A DNA stretch of 64,000 nucleotides, taken from contig JAHDVF020001351.1 of NCBI GenBank assembly GCA_022606425.2, positions 248,001 to 312,000 on the forward strand, read 5' to 3'. This document shows, one piece after another, positions 1-11,274 of this stretch. Source of the stretch: Lepidostoma basale. Its lineage: Eukaryota; Arthropoda; Insecta; Trichoptera; Lepidostomatidae. Within the stretch, counting starts at the first letter, position 1; each line of letters starts with the position of its first letter. The translations under genes and the position numbers were made by a program. Below the pieces are notes generated by a model, which was given only the letters and a program-made list of their open reading frames with translations, was not told the DNA's origin and did no database searches.

Positions 1-105
1 TTTCTTTCGCACTGTATTCATTTCTTATATTTGCATTTGACAATGTGTCATATACAGATTTAACATACATTCGTCTAAGAGATCTCATTTCTATAAAAAA
101 ACTTT
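1..105 (-). mobile_element. LINE family A fragment
   Basis: Reverse-strand remnant of the RTE-like LINE family A. It matches the stretch around the MRSLRRMCG motif of better copies such as 12000-12505. It runs off the window edge and is broken on its right side. Confidence 0.6.
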
Positions 106-149
106 AGATTTTCCTCAATATTAAATATTTAACATATCGTGAAAAGAAA

Positions 150-250
150 TCATAAGAAATCGACATGCGTGTAGGAACGAACAGTCTGGCGTTCCATTTT
201 TTCTGCCTACCCCTTCCGGGAGACGGCGCGATGGTGAGTTAGTTAGTTTT
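150..250 (+). mobile_element. LINE family A 3' end
   Basis: Terminal segment of family A: a degraded copy of the NRRAC region, then the CTACCCCTTCCGGGAGACGG hairpin and a gttagttag tail. A second scrap of the same 3' end lies at 518-550. Confidence 0.65.
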
Positions 251-418
251 TTTTCAGATAATAATAAATGTAATTTAGTTTTAATATTTTTTTTTTGTAT
301 TTTAAGTTTTATATAAAAATTTCTTTTTTTTTGTTTCTATTCAAGGGGTTGGTTTGTATTAAAGTTTAACTGTATTGATATTTTTGGGATTCTTGTTCCC
401 CGTTTCTTTCTATATTTT

Positions 419-506
419 TGTATACGACAGTTATTGACCCAACTACTGAATATTTATTTAGCCATTGATTCTTATGATAAGTGTTAGGTAGCTAGTTTAT
501 CCCCGT
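419..506 (-). mobile_element. tRNA-derived SINE, 3' part (tail A)
   Basis: Reverse-strand fragment containing the SINE body (agctattgattctyatgat, gtgataggtagctag) and the tail-A segment with gtatac ends. The tRNA-like head is missing. Confidence 0.55.
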
Positions 507-639
507 TTTTAAAGTAACCTTTCGGAGAGACGGCGTGATGGTGAATTAGATTTTTTTTAAATATTTAATACATCATACATGACAAAAGCCAACGCTGAGT
601 TGGAACACAGAGTTTAAAAAGGGCTATGAGCGGCAGCCT

Positions 640-1145
640 CCTTGCGAACGTTCCTAAAGTCCAAGCTTCTATCCAGAAACACCAAGCTGCGTATTTATAA
701 CACCATCATCAAGCCAGTGGTGACATATGGTTCTGAGTCGTGGATAATGACTCTAAAAGAACACCAAAGAATCTACTGGTTTGAGAATAGAATACTTAGA
801 ATGATCCTGGGACCCACACCCGGTGTTGCAGCGGGAACTTGGAGGCATAGGACCAACTAAGAGATCCGTACGATGATCCAGCAGCCCCTTATAACGAGCA
901 CCGTGAGAAACGGTCGCCTAGCATGGATTGAGCACGTATGCCGAGCCGAAGAGACCAGAGCAATCAAGACCCTGTACGCGTCTAGACCGTCTGGAATAAG
1001 ACCTCTAGATCCGCCTAATGGTTCTGACTGATCTGGCTAGGTTGGGCGAATCGTGCTGCTGGGAGCAAAAGGCGCAGGATCGAGGAGCTTGGCGAAAAAT
1101 CATCAAGGAGGCTAAAACTCTTCAAGAGTTGTATAGCCATAGGAA
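640..1145 (+). mobile_element. LINE family G, C-terminal fragment
   Basis: Broken reverse transcriptase C-terminus. One frame has YNTIIKPVVTYGSESW, typical of the region after the RT palm. A later frame has LADLARLG-like residues and CWEQKAQDR. Frameshifts separate the blocks. A cleaner copy of the second half is at 51815-52135. Confidence 0.7.
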
Positions 1146-1439
1146 GAAAGTAAGTATTTTATACATCATTATCAAGCGATACGAGTATATCATTCTATAG
1201 CGATACATGCATATTTTATTTTTATAGCGATACATGCATGTATGTTTCTCGAATAATTGGGTTACTATAAAAAAAATTAATGAATTCAAACATGGTCTAA
1301 CCTTCAATAAAACCATTATACTGATTCATTTTAATGATAGTTGATTTAATCGATGTTTGTACAAGGAAAAAAACAAACGGCAAGTGTCGGTGGTGGTTAT
1401 TAAACAAATTGACTCGGGTATATTTATTCAGCGAGGAAT

Positions 1440-1605
1440 ACCAGGCAAGCAGCCGAGAGGGGGTGTGCTCGGCCATCAATATCGTGATATTCAGGCAGTT
1501 ATCACTTATCGCGGGCACGCCCCGGCCGCTGTAAAATATACGCTCTGGTCGGACACCTCGGCCCGTGTAACGGCGCGATATTCTGCTCTCCTGGTACTAT
1601 TATAG
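1440..1605 (+). other. GC-rich island of unknown nature
   Basis: A GC-rich stretch in AT-rich surroundings, open on both strands (82 codons forward, longer reverse). I recognise no domain. It could be a decayed insertion or an intronic element of neurobeachin. The strand shown is arbitrary. Confidence 0.25.
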
Positions 1606-1704
1606 ATAAAAGTTTTAAATGGTTTGTATGGAAACAAAACGAAAAAAAAATACTTGAATTAAGTCTAGTTTGGATCTTGAGCAATGATGTAAAACTCCAT
1701 ATTA

Positions 1705-2845
1705 AATGATTTATGCAAATGAAAATGTCTGAAAGAAAAGAGCTGAAAGGGTTGGATGCAGGTGCCAAATTGAGCGGAGTGTCAGTAAGCTGTCTCTTGT
1801 ATGCGGATGACGCTGTCCTACTTGCTGACCACGAGCATGAAGTCCTGGTGAATAGTATGTATAAGGTATGCCATGACGACCTTCGTGGCAGAGTGGTAAG
1901 AGCTCTGACTTCTATACCGAAGGTTCCGGGTTCGATTCCCGGCGATGGCAGTGTAATTGTCACACTGTCTTTGGTCTGGTGTAGAATTCACGTGACAATA
2001 AAATGGCGATAGATTGGCTACCTATCACATGTCACGAGAATCAATATAATAGCTAAAAAATCAATTGTATACAGTAATTGGGTTCAAACAACCTGTTGTA
2101 TACATAAAAAAAAAAAAAAAAAAAAATGATCTGATGATGAATGTGAATAAGTCCAAGGTAATGATTTTTGAAAATGAAGAAATCATGACAGTCTGCAACA
2201 TTAACGTGAATGGTGAAAATTTGGAGCAAGTAGATGAGTTCGTGTATTTGAGTAGTATGTTTACAAAGAGTGGAGAGGGATATTAAAATAAGGGTTGGGG
2301 CAGGCAATAGAGTAAATGGTGCACTTAAAGTTGTCATCGTAAATAAAAGTTTATCCGAAAAATCTAAGATAACAGTGCATAATAGTGTTCTTGTGCCGAT
2401 CCTTATAATGAAAAGAAGGATGAAATTAGAATAAATGTAGAAGAATTGAGATTTCTTAGACGAATATGTGGAAAATCTGTGTATGATAGAGTGTCAAATG
2501 CAAGTAAAAGAAGTGAATGCGGTGTGAATGAAAGTATTATGAACAAAATAATGAAAGGGTCGTTAAGATGGTTTGGACACATGGAAAGAATGAGTGAAGA
2601 CATAATGGTGAAGAAGGTATATGTAAACGACGTGAACGAAACGACGTCGAGGAAAACGTGGCACAATCAAATTTATCAAATATTAAATGTCGGTCACGTG
2701 AGCAGTCGGAGTAATCGACGCGCGTTCAATACACTATGTATGAATGTTGAGAAAGCGAGAGAAATGTGTCAAGAAAGAAAAGTATGGCAGTCCATTCTTT
2801 CAGCCGACCCCTTCGGGGAGAAGGCGTGATGGTTAGTTATAAGTT
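1705..2845 (+). mobile_element. LINE family A, split by a SINE
   Basis: Reverse transcriptase remnant with the catalytic LYADDAV box at about 1798-1818. It continues after the SINE at 1875-2126 with DLMMNVNKSKVM, then FVYL, the RRICG block and the GEKA stop. The end has the cccttcggggag hairpin and ggttagtta. The segment with the MYGSEAWNW motif is deleted near 2405. Confidence 0.85.
1875..2126 (+). mobile_element. tRNA-derived SINE, tail A
   Basis: Head has pol III-like boxes: A-box-like tggcagagtgg and B-box ggttcgattcc. Then comes the shared body (cacactgtctttggtctgg, acgtgacaataaaatggcg) and tail A (gtatacagtaattgggttc ... gttgtatac), ending in 21 adenines. It sits inside the family A reverse transcriptase frame. 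Confidence 0.85.
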
Positions 2846-2904
2846 TTTTTTTATATACTCGGTATACAACTGTTTTTTATATATATTCATATATTCAAAT
2901 ATTA

Positions 2905-3034
2905 AATAAATGTCGGTCACGTGAGGAGTCGGAGAAATCGAAGTGCGTGCATGACATGTATGAATGAAGAGGAATCGAGAGAGATTATGCCTACCCTTTC
3001 GGGGAGACGGCGTGATAGTTAGTTAGTTAGTTGT
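2905..3034 (+). mobile_element. LINE family A 3' end
   Basis: Short terminal piece starting at gtcggtcacgtgaggagtcgg and ending with the hairpin and gttagttagttag tail. Duplicate of the 3' part of the element just upstream, with a deletion inside. Confidence 0.7.
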
Positions 3035-3078
3035 TTCTTGAACATTCACGTTGGGATAAAAACCACGGTAAGAAATTA

Positions 3079-3122
3079 TCAGAGCAGATGCAGTCTGCAA
3101 CGACATCCGAAACGTCATACGC
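3079..3122 (+). ncRNA. hammerhead-like relic
   Basis: Resembles the motif at 39400-39443: a GATG/CATC stem II around tctgcaacga, then GAAACGTC. The CTGANGA half of the core is lost (gagcaga), so this copy should not cleave. Confidence 0.35.
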
Positions 3123-3229
3123 GACAGCACGTCTACTTAACACACAAGTCGGGTACATAATTTTAAACGCTTATTAGTTGATGATTTATCTTCGAGATCG
3201 GCAAGAAAGTGTTGATTTTTTTTTCGCTG

Positions 3230-3420
3230 GCCGCTTCAGTTTTAAGCGATTTTCACACCAAGATAGGGGCCGGACGGGGACGAGACAGGCCCGGCCGAGG
3301 AAGGCCCCGGGCCTCGTTGCGATCAATCTTCCGGGTCTGCACCGCCCCCCTTGATAATCGGCCATTACAGCCCGGTGGTCCGAGCCCACCTGCCTCCGTG
3401 CTGAATGCTAACTATACAGA
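3230..3420. other. GC-rich stretch, unknown
   Basis: Unusually GC-rich (gccggacggggacgagacag, cccggccgagg). Open frames exist on both strands, but none resembles a family I know. It may be the 3' end of another retroelement or an intronic element. Confidence 0.2.
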
Positions 3421-3506
3421 GATGCGAAAAGGGTTCAAGAACGCGATATGTCCATATAGTTTACGCAGTGAAGCTTGGAGCTGGAAAAAAATTATGAACA
3501 AACAAA

Positions 3507-4405
3507 CAAACCATCACGCCGTTTCCCCGCAGGGGTAGGCAGAGAGAATGGACCGCCACACTACTCTATCCTTCACATTCATACAACGAGTCATACACGC
3601 ACGTCGATTCCTCCGACTTCTAACATTACCAGCCGTAAAATTAGATTAATTTGGTCATGCCATGTTTTCCTCGGTCTGCCTCGACTTTGTACCCCATTTA
3701 CATCATTAGCGTTTACTTTCTTGACCATTCTTTCTCCATCCATGCGTTCCATATGTTCGAACCAACGCAGCGATCCTTTCATAATACCTTCGTTCGCTCT
3801 ACATTCCTTTCTTATATCAGCATTTGAGATTCTGTCGTATATCGTTCTAGCACACATACGTCTTAGGGACCTCATCTCTACCGCATTTATTCTGTTCTCA
3901 TCCTTCTTCTGCCAGTTCCATGCTTCGCTTCCATACATTAGGGTTGGGACCAGAACTCCATTGTGAACGGCCGTTTTCGCTTTCATTGATAAATTCTTGT
4001 TTCCAATAACTATTTTTAAAGCTCCATTCACTTTGTTACCCGCACCAACCCTTCTTTCGACGTCACTATCCGTTCGGCCATCTGCTGTGAACATGCTACC
4101 TAAATATACAAATTTCCTCACCTGTTCCAAGTTCTCTTCGTTCACACTTATATTACAAACTGTCATTTGCTCATCCCTTTCGAAAACCATCACCTTCGAC
4201 TTTCCGACATTCATCATTAAATCATTTGACTTGCATACCTCATACATTCTCGACACCAAGACTTGTAATTCGTCCGCACTATCCGCAACGGGAACGGCAC
4301 CGTCCGCGTAAAGTAGACAATTTACAGACAGATCACTCATCTTAGCACCAGCATTTATACATTTAAGTTCTTTCATACACTTGTCCATATACAGATTGGA
4401 CAACC
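3507..4405 (-). mobile_element. LINE family A, best-preserved RT fragment
   Basis: Reads on the minus strand for 270 codons without a stop: NLYMDKCMKEL, LLYADGAVPVAD (catalytic YADD mutated to YADG), DLMMNVGKSKVMVF, FVYLGSMF, LMYGSEAWNW, MRSLRRMCART, GSLRWFEHMERM and GRPRKTWHDQ. The last residues and the 3' hairpin follow in another frame. The D-to-G change in the catalytic box means it is dead. It gives an empty site for the SINE at 1875-2126. Confidence 0.88.
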
Positions 4406-4504
4406 AAAAATGATGAAAGTAGGATAAATGTCATATAAGGTATTTTCATATTACATCTGATAAGTATTATAATCGAGTATGGAGTAAGCACGTAAATACT
4501 GTCC

Positions 4505-4857
4505 ACAAATTGCAATGCGCGCAACGATCCACGGAGCGGCAAATGTTTGGCATAAGTCTGAGTGATAGAATTACAAATACAGAAATCAGACGCCGAAAAA
4601 AAGTCACCGATATCATGGATCATGGAACATGGATGACACGTAGCCAGACAGCCAAGATCAAGATGGACTCCCAAAGTCTTAAAGTGGAGGCCATGGGAAA
4701 ACAAAAGGGGTGTCGGTGGGCCACAGAAGAGATGGGCCGACGATGTGGTCGCCGGGAAAAAATGGATTGAAGCGGCACATGATAGAGAAAAATGGAGATA
4801 GATGGAAGAGGCCTACATCCAGCAGTGGAGGGAAGGCTAGGAAGAAGATGGAGTAAG
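4505..4857 (+). mobile_element. LINE family B, C-terminal fragment
   Basis: Decayed C-terminus of the second LINE family. RQMFGISLSDRITNTEIRRR and a later block match the MLGISLRDRVRND region of the copy at 6807-7292. It ends near the cagtggagggaag motif. Confidence 0.65.
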
Positions 4858-4869
4858 CACAAGCCTGAT

Positions 4870-5490
4870 ACGAGTGGTTGTTTCCCTGTATGAAGGAAGC
4901 ACCGCGTGTGTCAGAGTAAACGGGGCTTTCGCTTCTTGGTTTGATATCACAAAAGGTGTCAAACAGGGTTGTGTAATGTCCCCGTGGTTGTTTAATCTAT
5001 ACATGAACAAGTGTATGAAAGAATTAGATGGCATAAACGCTGGTGCGAAAATGAACGATATGTCCATCAACTGTTTGCTATATGCAGACGACGCTGTTTT
5101 AATCGCTGAGATCATGGATGATCTACAAGTCCTAGTGTCAAGAATGTACGAAGTATGCAATAAGTATGATCTTGCGATGAACGTGTCAAAGTCTAAAGGT
5201 ATTTGAAAAGTAAGAATGTATGACGAATTGTGACATAAGTGCGAACGGTGAGAAATTAGAGCAAGTTACCGAATTTGTTTATCTAAGAAGCATGTTTACA
5301 AGAGATGGAAGAATGTGAGGGAACGAGAAGCCGTGGAAGACCAAGGAAAGTATGGCATGACTAAAATAATCAAACTCTAAAAGGCGGCCACATTCGAAGT
5401 CGGAAAACTCGGGAGCATGGACCGAGGAGTATGGTGGTCCATCCTCTCGGAAACGGCATGATGGTTAGTTAGTGAGTTAGTTAGAATTAC
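4870..5490 (+). mobile_element. LINE family A, RT palm fragment
   Basis: Covers the reverse transcriptase palm: VSLYEGSTACVRVNG, GVKQGCVMSPWLFNLYMNK and an intact LYADDAVLIAE catalytic box. The frame breaks at SKSKGI. A deletion near 5310 joins the MFTRDGRM region directly to the RKVWHD region. It ends with the hairpin relic and gttagttagtgagttag. Confidence 0.82.
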
Positions 5491-5569
5491 ATTTAAGTTG
5501 GTTATGGTATATGGAACAAAATTATAATGCAAAAATAAAAGATGAAACGAAAAAAATAAAGATCTAATA

Positions 5570-5715
5570 GATCAAATTTAAAAAACGCGGCCATGTTCAG
5601 AATTGCAACAATTCGCGAGCCTGCATGATACGATGTATGCCAGAGATAGTGTCAAGCGGTGCTCTCTCTCTTCCTACCCCCTCGGTGATACGGTGTGACG
5701 GTTGATGAGTTATTT
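5570..5715 (+). mobile_element. LINE family A 3' end, degraded
   Basis: Diverged 3' segment: acgatgtatgccagagat, ctacccc and tgatgagtt replace the usual hairpin and tail. Confidence 0.5.
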
Positions 5716-6189
5716 ACAAACGCTGGCATTCTCGTATTGTTAATGAAAGTCGAATATACGTTTAAAAAGGTAATTTTTCAGAATCACTTTAGATGTAAAT
5801 TAGACGAATAACCAATATTTATACACGCGAATAAATTATCTCCCCCGAGCAAAAACATTATGACGAAAACCACCATGTTATAATATATTATACAAGATGT
5901 ATCGAAATGAATTAATATTTTTTGAATTTGGAACATCTCATTTTTAAATTAAGTTATTAATGAATTACTCCAAAGAAGCAAACAACGTTTATAAAGAGAA
6001 ATATTGTAAAACACAAAATACAGTGACGATACCAAGAGTAAACGAACCTAACATATATTGATCATAGGTTCCCAAAGTGCGCGTATGTTACGCAGTGGGT
6101 GCTGAAATCTTCCAGTGTTTATCAAAATATGCTCCTTGCATAGCAAGACGAAACGTGTTACTCCAAAAATATAATAAAAGGAAAATATA
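5716..6189. other. AT-rich spacer
   Basis: No open frame or structure recognised. It contains only short AT-rich runs. Confidence 0.5.
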
Positions 6190-6790
6190 AGACACAGAGA
6201 TCCCAATGTGCTCAGAGTCCTATACAACGCGTTGGTTCGGAGCAGACTCGAAAGTGGTCGTGTAATATGAAGTCCTCACGAGGCGAGATATTCCTTTATG
6301 CTGGAGAGGGTTCAGAAAAAAAATCTGAGGTATTTCTACATGAGGGAGTATGATAGTTATCCGTAGCTCTATCCCACGGCATTTTATTTGGGATTTTTCG
6401 GAACCAATTCTCTATAGCTTCGAAGATATAGGCATCTTATTACCCATTTCTTTAGATTAATCAGGTGATATTTCTAGAACTCGGTCGTGCTGGAGGGTGT
6501 TGGTATTTTTGTCCGTGATAGATATCTCAGACACCGACAGCATAGATTGTTTTACCTACCGGCTGCCAGAACCAATCTGCCTCTAGTGACACCGGTGGGA
6601 AGAGCGATTAGTCTGCTGAACGCGGTCTCCTCGGAGATCGACGTCTTTCATATTAGTGAAGGTACGTTCAGTGGACAAAAATACTCTTGACTTTAGAAAG
6701 TATCTTGTCTTCCTAATGTCGAACCATCTCTAATGCGTTCCTGGAATTACGTTGTATTTTTATAATATTTTACCGTACTCAATAGATGCC
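6190..6790 (+). mobile_element. LINE family D, C-terminal fragment
   Basis: Non-LTR C-terminus. Frames have LECGxVIWSPHEARYS-like residues and the block LYLPAARTNLPLVTPVGRAI, matching the copy at 18485-19050. Several stops interrupt it. Confidence 0.72.
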
Positions 6791-6806
6791 TTAAACATTT
6801 TGCTGT

Positions 6807-7326
6807 TTGTATTGTCTTTTGCCTACGTTCAAGCCTGCCTGCGTTCTGCCAGTTGGTACTTATGGTCTTGAAACTGTAACATTGTCTAAACAAAGTGCCG
6901 AGAAACTACGAGACACCCAAAGAGTCATGGAAAGAGCCATGTTAGGAATAAGCCTAAGAGATAGAGTCAGAAACGATACGGTGAGAGAAAAAACAAAGGT
7001 CACTGATATCATCCACCGGGCGGCGACTTTAAAATGGCAATGGGCAGGTCACGTAGCCAGAAGCTCAGATGAAAAATGGACAAGAAGACTGCTGACTTGG
7101 AGACCGTGGACGGCAAAGATAAGTGCGGGGCGACCGCAACTACGGTGGAAGGATGATCTGAACAGACACGTCAGAATAACCTGGATGCAGTCTGCACAAG
7201 ACAGAGTGGCATGGAAGCGAATGGAGGAGGCCTTTGTCCAGGAGTGGACGGGAATAGGCCGAAAAAGAAGAATAAGAATGTCTTTTGAGTAAATAAACTA
7301 ATTTGATTTGATTTGATTTGATTTGA
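6807..7326 (+). mobile_element. LINE family B, C-terminal fragment
   Basis: 161-codon frame with VLPVGTYGLETVTLSKQS, MLGISLRDRVRND, WAGHVARSSDEKWTRRLL and WMQSAQDRVAWKRMEEAFVQ. The end of the LINE is followed by a (TGATT)n run at about 7297-7326, also seen after family D at 19020. This shared tail suggests it belongs to the insertion chemistry or to a neighbouring repeat. Confidence 0.8.
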
Positions 7327-7490
7327 CACCAGTGAAGAAGATATTTTGTCCATCTATCGTCAGAGCTGCGAGCGACATGGCCTGCCCAGCGCCATTTTAG
7401 CGCTGCCACTCTTCCGACGATGTCCGACACTCCTGTTCTGGCTTTAATAGTGGTGTTTTACCCTGTCCACTATACTGAATCCTGACATTG
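7327..7490 (-). mobile_element. LINE family B fragment, inverted
   Basis: Minus strand reads MSDIVGRVAALKWRWAGHVARSSDDRWTK, the same region as the preceding element but in opposite orientation. It lies directly against that element's tail. Confidence 0.65.
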
Positions 7491-8146
7491 CTCATTCCAT
7501 AGCTCTTTGAACAATTCTTAATTTATTTGCGCTTTTCTGAGACAATTTTATGGTTATACTCGTATATGTATAATAACCCATTGGATAACACCGGTAGGAC
7601 GCAGCAGTCAAACACCTTCCGTTTAAGGTTGATAGAGGTTTGTGGATTACACGACACGATAATCAAAATCTAAAAAAAAGTGTACAGTAATTGGCTTTAA
7701 AAAACTGTCGTATACAACAATGTGCAAAGCGACGGGAAACTGACACATTTAAGGCATCCCAAGTGGCATCCCAAGAACCATCAAGTGTTAGACAATGCAG
7801 CAAACCAATCCCTAGTACTGAAACTTAAAAAAATTTGAATAAAAAAATAAATGTTTAAACTAAATTAATTACTCTTTTATTGTTTCTTGAACAATTATAT
7901 AAGGTTCCCACCACCACCCGAGACTGTTATAGGACGCAGCGACGCCCTTTCATCTAGGCCTGTTCCTTGTCCATCCGGGACTTACGTTAATTTAATTTAG
8001 CCTTTTCTTGTCATCAATCAAAAGGGTGACAGACCACATTTAATCTATTCTTTTAACCTTATATATCTCCCGCGCGGCCTCACATCTCTTTATTATGAAA
8101 AGATATAATATATCTCTTCTTGAACAATTATGTAAAACTCCATATT
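7491..8146. other. unassigned spacer
   Basis: No coding frame recognised. A scrap near 7680-7720 (tgtacagtaattgg ... gtcgtatac) resembles SINE tail A. Confidence 0.4.
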
Positions 8147-8334
8147 TAATTAATACGAATGAAACTGTCAGATTTCTAGAAGTTTTATTAAATTTTATGG
8201 GAATGACATGTTTCGCCATTTTAAGGCACTATCAAATTTTCACACTTGATAATGCCTTACAAGAGCGAAACATGTCATTCCCATAAAATATAATAAAACT
8301 TCTAGAAAACTGACGTTTTCATTCGTTTTAATTT
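8147..8334. repeat. foldback element, GAAACATGTC family
   Basis: Two near-identical inverted arms of about 80 bp meet at ggcactatcaaa/tttgataatgcc. Each arm reads outward as TTGATAxTGCC, a short loop, GCGAAACATGTCATTCCC, then cttctaga and tttcattcg. The inner part has the layout of a hammerhead core, but TTGATAA replaces CTGATGA. Other copies lie at 12690, 21338, 35868, 54757 and 56930. Confidence 0.75.
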
Positions 8335-8739
8335 GATTAAGTACATTTATTATCAAGAAATAATAATTATGATAAAATTGTATTAAAATTTTGTCTGCGC
8401 AAAGTGTTGGAACACACCATAGACAGCTAGTTAACTGAAAGATAAGGTTATTACTGAACAAATTGTATAATATTTTAAACGCATTTTTTCCTTCATGTTG
8501 CTCAAACCTTTCGAAAGGGTCGCGGCCCACTTCAGCGTCCTACATATTTAGCAGCAAGGAAGCAAATATTAAATGTACGTATGACCGCGGGCCGGGGTTG
8601 TTGCCCCTGATGTTTTAACAAAATATTTCTTTAACTACGTAAGGGAAATGCGTTAAAATATATTTTATGATAAACTAGTTATCTTCTTCCTCTTTCCCCT
8701 CGCCTCTTCCCGTTACTCGGGGTTTGCATTTGCATTTAA

Positions 8740-9215
8740 TAAAATGAGAACCTTTTTATGCAATCTTAACATTAACCTGAAACTCCGACAAATAATGATT
8801 AAATGTTATATATGTTCTTTAACTTTAAAAGTGAATGCAATGAACCGGTTGGAGGCGTTTGAGATGTGGATATACCGCAGAATGTTCCGTATACCGTGGA
8901 CCGATAGGGTCAGTAATGCAGACGTACTACAGAGAGCCAGATCCAACAGAGAGCTGTTGTCGAGTACGAAAAATTAGAAAGGTCTCATATTTGGGTCATG
9001 TGCTTAGGGGAGAAAAATACCACCTCCTTCGACTGATATTAATGAGTAAAGTGAAGGGACGTCGGAGTTGGTAGAAGGCAGCTGTCCTGGCTGCGGAACA
9101 TAAAAGAGTGGACAGGAATTACAAGAGTTCAAAACCTGTCCCAAGTGGCGTAGGACAGAGTTGCTTTTGCTGCAGTGATCGCCAACGTTGAGGGGACCTG
9201 ACACGGGTCTGAGAG
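8740..9215 (+). mobile_element. LINE family E, C-terminal fragment
   Basis: Broken frames of a non-LTR C-terminus: MNRLEAFEMWIYRRMFRIPW, KVSYLGHVLRGEKYHLLRLI, then the 3' signature ggggacctgacacgg. Copies at 29655 and 57095 are alike. Confidence 0.75.
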
Positions 9216-9660
9216 AAGAACAAGTGTCCTGAAAGAATCCAATATAAACTATGCTGGACGGTTTTTAAAGCGATTCACGGAATAGCACCAGCCTATATAT
9301 CTGAACTTTGTGTTGCTGATAGCCCTAACTTGCGGCAATCTACGCTTCGATCAGCAAACTCCTCGGCAATAGGCAGATTAGTTGAGCCAAAGCGCAACCC
9401 CCGGACTAATTTCGGAGATCGGGCTTTCGCAGTGGCAGGTCCGTCCGCCTGGAATATGCTTCCTGCACGCCTCAGATGCATTGACAATCCGACAGACTTT
9501 AAATCTCACCTAAAAACCCACCTTTTCAAACCATAAAATGTAAGCAACGGTTATCTGATTGCTGGTGTCACATGCAGCTCTCATGACTAAAAAAATTGTC
9601 AAAGCGCCCTTGAGGTGAGCTATTCACGACAACGGCGCTATGCAAATTAAGAAGATAAAA
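9216..9660 (+). mobile_element. LINE family C (CR1/L2-like), 3' end
   Basis: Includes FGDRAFAVAGPSAWN, a motif frequent in CR1/L2-type reverse transcriptase C-termini, and KTHLFKP before the stop. The 3' UTR has gcgcccttgaggtgag and acggcgct. Confidence 0.82.
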
Positions 9661-9894
9661 AAAACACATTTTTTATGGCAGTTTCTCGCGCCATATTCAT
9701 TCATGCGTTGAGCAAACACAGCAACTTAGAGCGGTGCCTGCATAAAATTCAATTTCCGAAGAGATTCATCTCCTCGGCCGCGGGCCGCGTCATTACCCCG
9801 TCAGCGGTGATGCGTGGCACCTCCCTTCCCCATCCAGGGGTGGACTGGACCCAAATACACACCGAAAGTGACAAGTATCTAAAATTAGTTTTTG

Positions 9895-10590
9895 ATCCCA
9901 ATTGGTGTTATGGTACATAATTGTGAATGAAGTGAATCTTGAGCAAGTGTCTGTTTGTGTATTGGTAGCATGTTCACAGCGGATGGTAGAACAGACAGTG
10001 ACGTCGAAATAAGGGTTGGTGCGGGCAACAAAGTAAATGGAGCCTTAAAAACTGTTATTGGAAACAAACAAAAAATTTAACGAAAGCGAAAATTCCCGTT
10101 CACAATGGAGTTCTAGTTCTTATACATGGAAGCGACGCACGGAACTGACAGAAGAGGATGAGAGCGGAATGAATGCGATAAACAAGAGATTCCTTAGACT
10201 TAAGTGTTGTAAAACGAAGTACGATAGAGTTTCAAATGCTAATATTACGGAGAAATGTAGAGCGGAAGAAAGTATTATAAACAAAATTATGAAAGGATCA
10301 CTGCGTTGGTTTGATCACATGGAACGCATGGATGAATAAATAATGGTTAAGAATGTATATGTCAACAATGTGAATGGAATACGGAGTCGAGAAAGACCGA
10401 GAAAAACATGGTGTGATCAAATCAATCAAATTTAAAATGTCGGTCATGTTAGAAGTCGGAAGAATCGACGTGCTTGTATGACTCTCTGTTTGAATGTGGA
10501 GGAACCTACAGAAGTGTCAGAATAATGTAGTATGGCGGTCCATTCTCTCTGCCTACCCTTTCGGTGAAACGGCGTGATAGTTTGTTGTGT
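9895..10590 (+). mobile_element. LINE family A, degraded
   Basis: Starts in the NLEQV/SMFTADGRTD region and continues through GNKVNGAL, the FLRLKCCKTKYDRVSNANI block and GSLRWFDHMERM, to the terminal hairpin relic ctaccctttcggtgaaacgg. Multiple frameshifts; no tail repeat remains. Confidence 0.78.
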
Positions 10591-10639
10591 TGTTGTTGGT
10601 GTTAAGCATAAAGACCAATAACTGTTCAAAGGTGAAAAG

Positions 10640-11250
10640 TGATTGAATAATAAATGTATACTTTCGTATGAAGCACTTAATTTTTGGTGTGGCATTATTG
10701 ATAAAAAATTAAATAAAAACACTTTTTTACTTGTTTATTCGCCATTATATTTTTGTTTTAACAAACCAATCACTCCCGCCGACAAAAAAAAGACACTATA
10801 TTTAAAAACAGAGACCAACACAATATATAAGAACATTAAATGGTTGGGGGCATCTGTTGCTCATGACTCACCGTTCTACCATACCAATTGATCTCGCGCA
10901 CATTTTCTATTATCCCTATTCCCCCCCTATTTAAATTAAAAGTGCATTAATATTATATTTTCAAAGAAAAATATGTCTGTTTAATGAATATCATTATGAT
11001 TTTAATGGATTTATAATAAAAAATAAAATCGATTGTGATTGTATTATGATATTGTATGTCGGGTATAAATTATACGCCTCTTGTTTATAGCTTTAGTCAA
11101 AGAAAATTATACTTTCGTATGAAGCACTTAATTTGTGGTGTGGCATTATTAAAAAACACCTTTCTACTTGTTTATTCGCCATTATATTTTTGTTTGAACA
11201 AACCAACCGATTTCGCTCCCGTCGGAGCTTCGTCACGGTTAAAAAACAAG
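10640..11250. repeat. direct repeat pair
   Basis: About 120 bp beginning tactttcgtatgaagcactt and continuing to gttttaacaaaccaa at 10658-10770 recurs at 11110-11205. The copies differ by small indels. Nothing else recognised between them. Confidence 0.6.
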
Positions 11251-11274
11251 TATTTTTTAAAGATAAAAGCATAA

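Noticed and set aside
1502..1963. 153-codon minus-strand frame
   Set aside because: Part of it is antisense of the LINE reverse transcriptase and of the SINE head; the rest is the unassigned GC island.
3475..3966. 163-codon forward frame
   Set aside because: Antisense of the family A reverse transcriptase on minus; Phe/Leu/Ser-rich as expected for a shadow frame.
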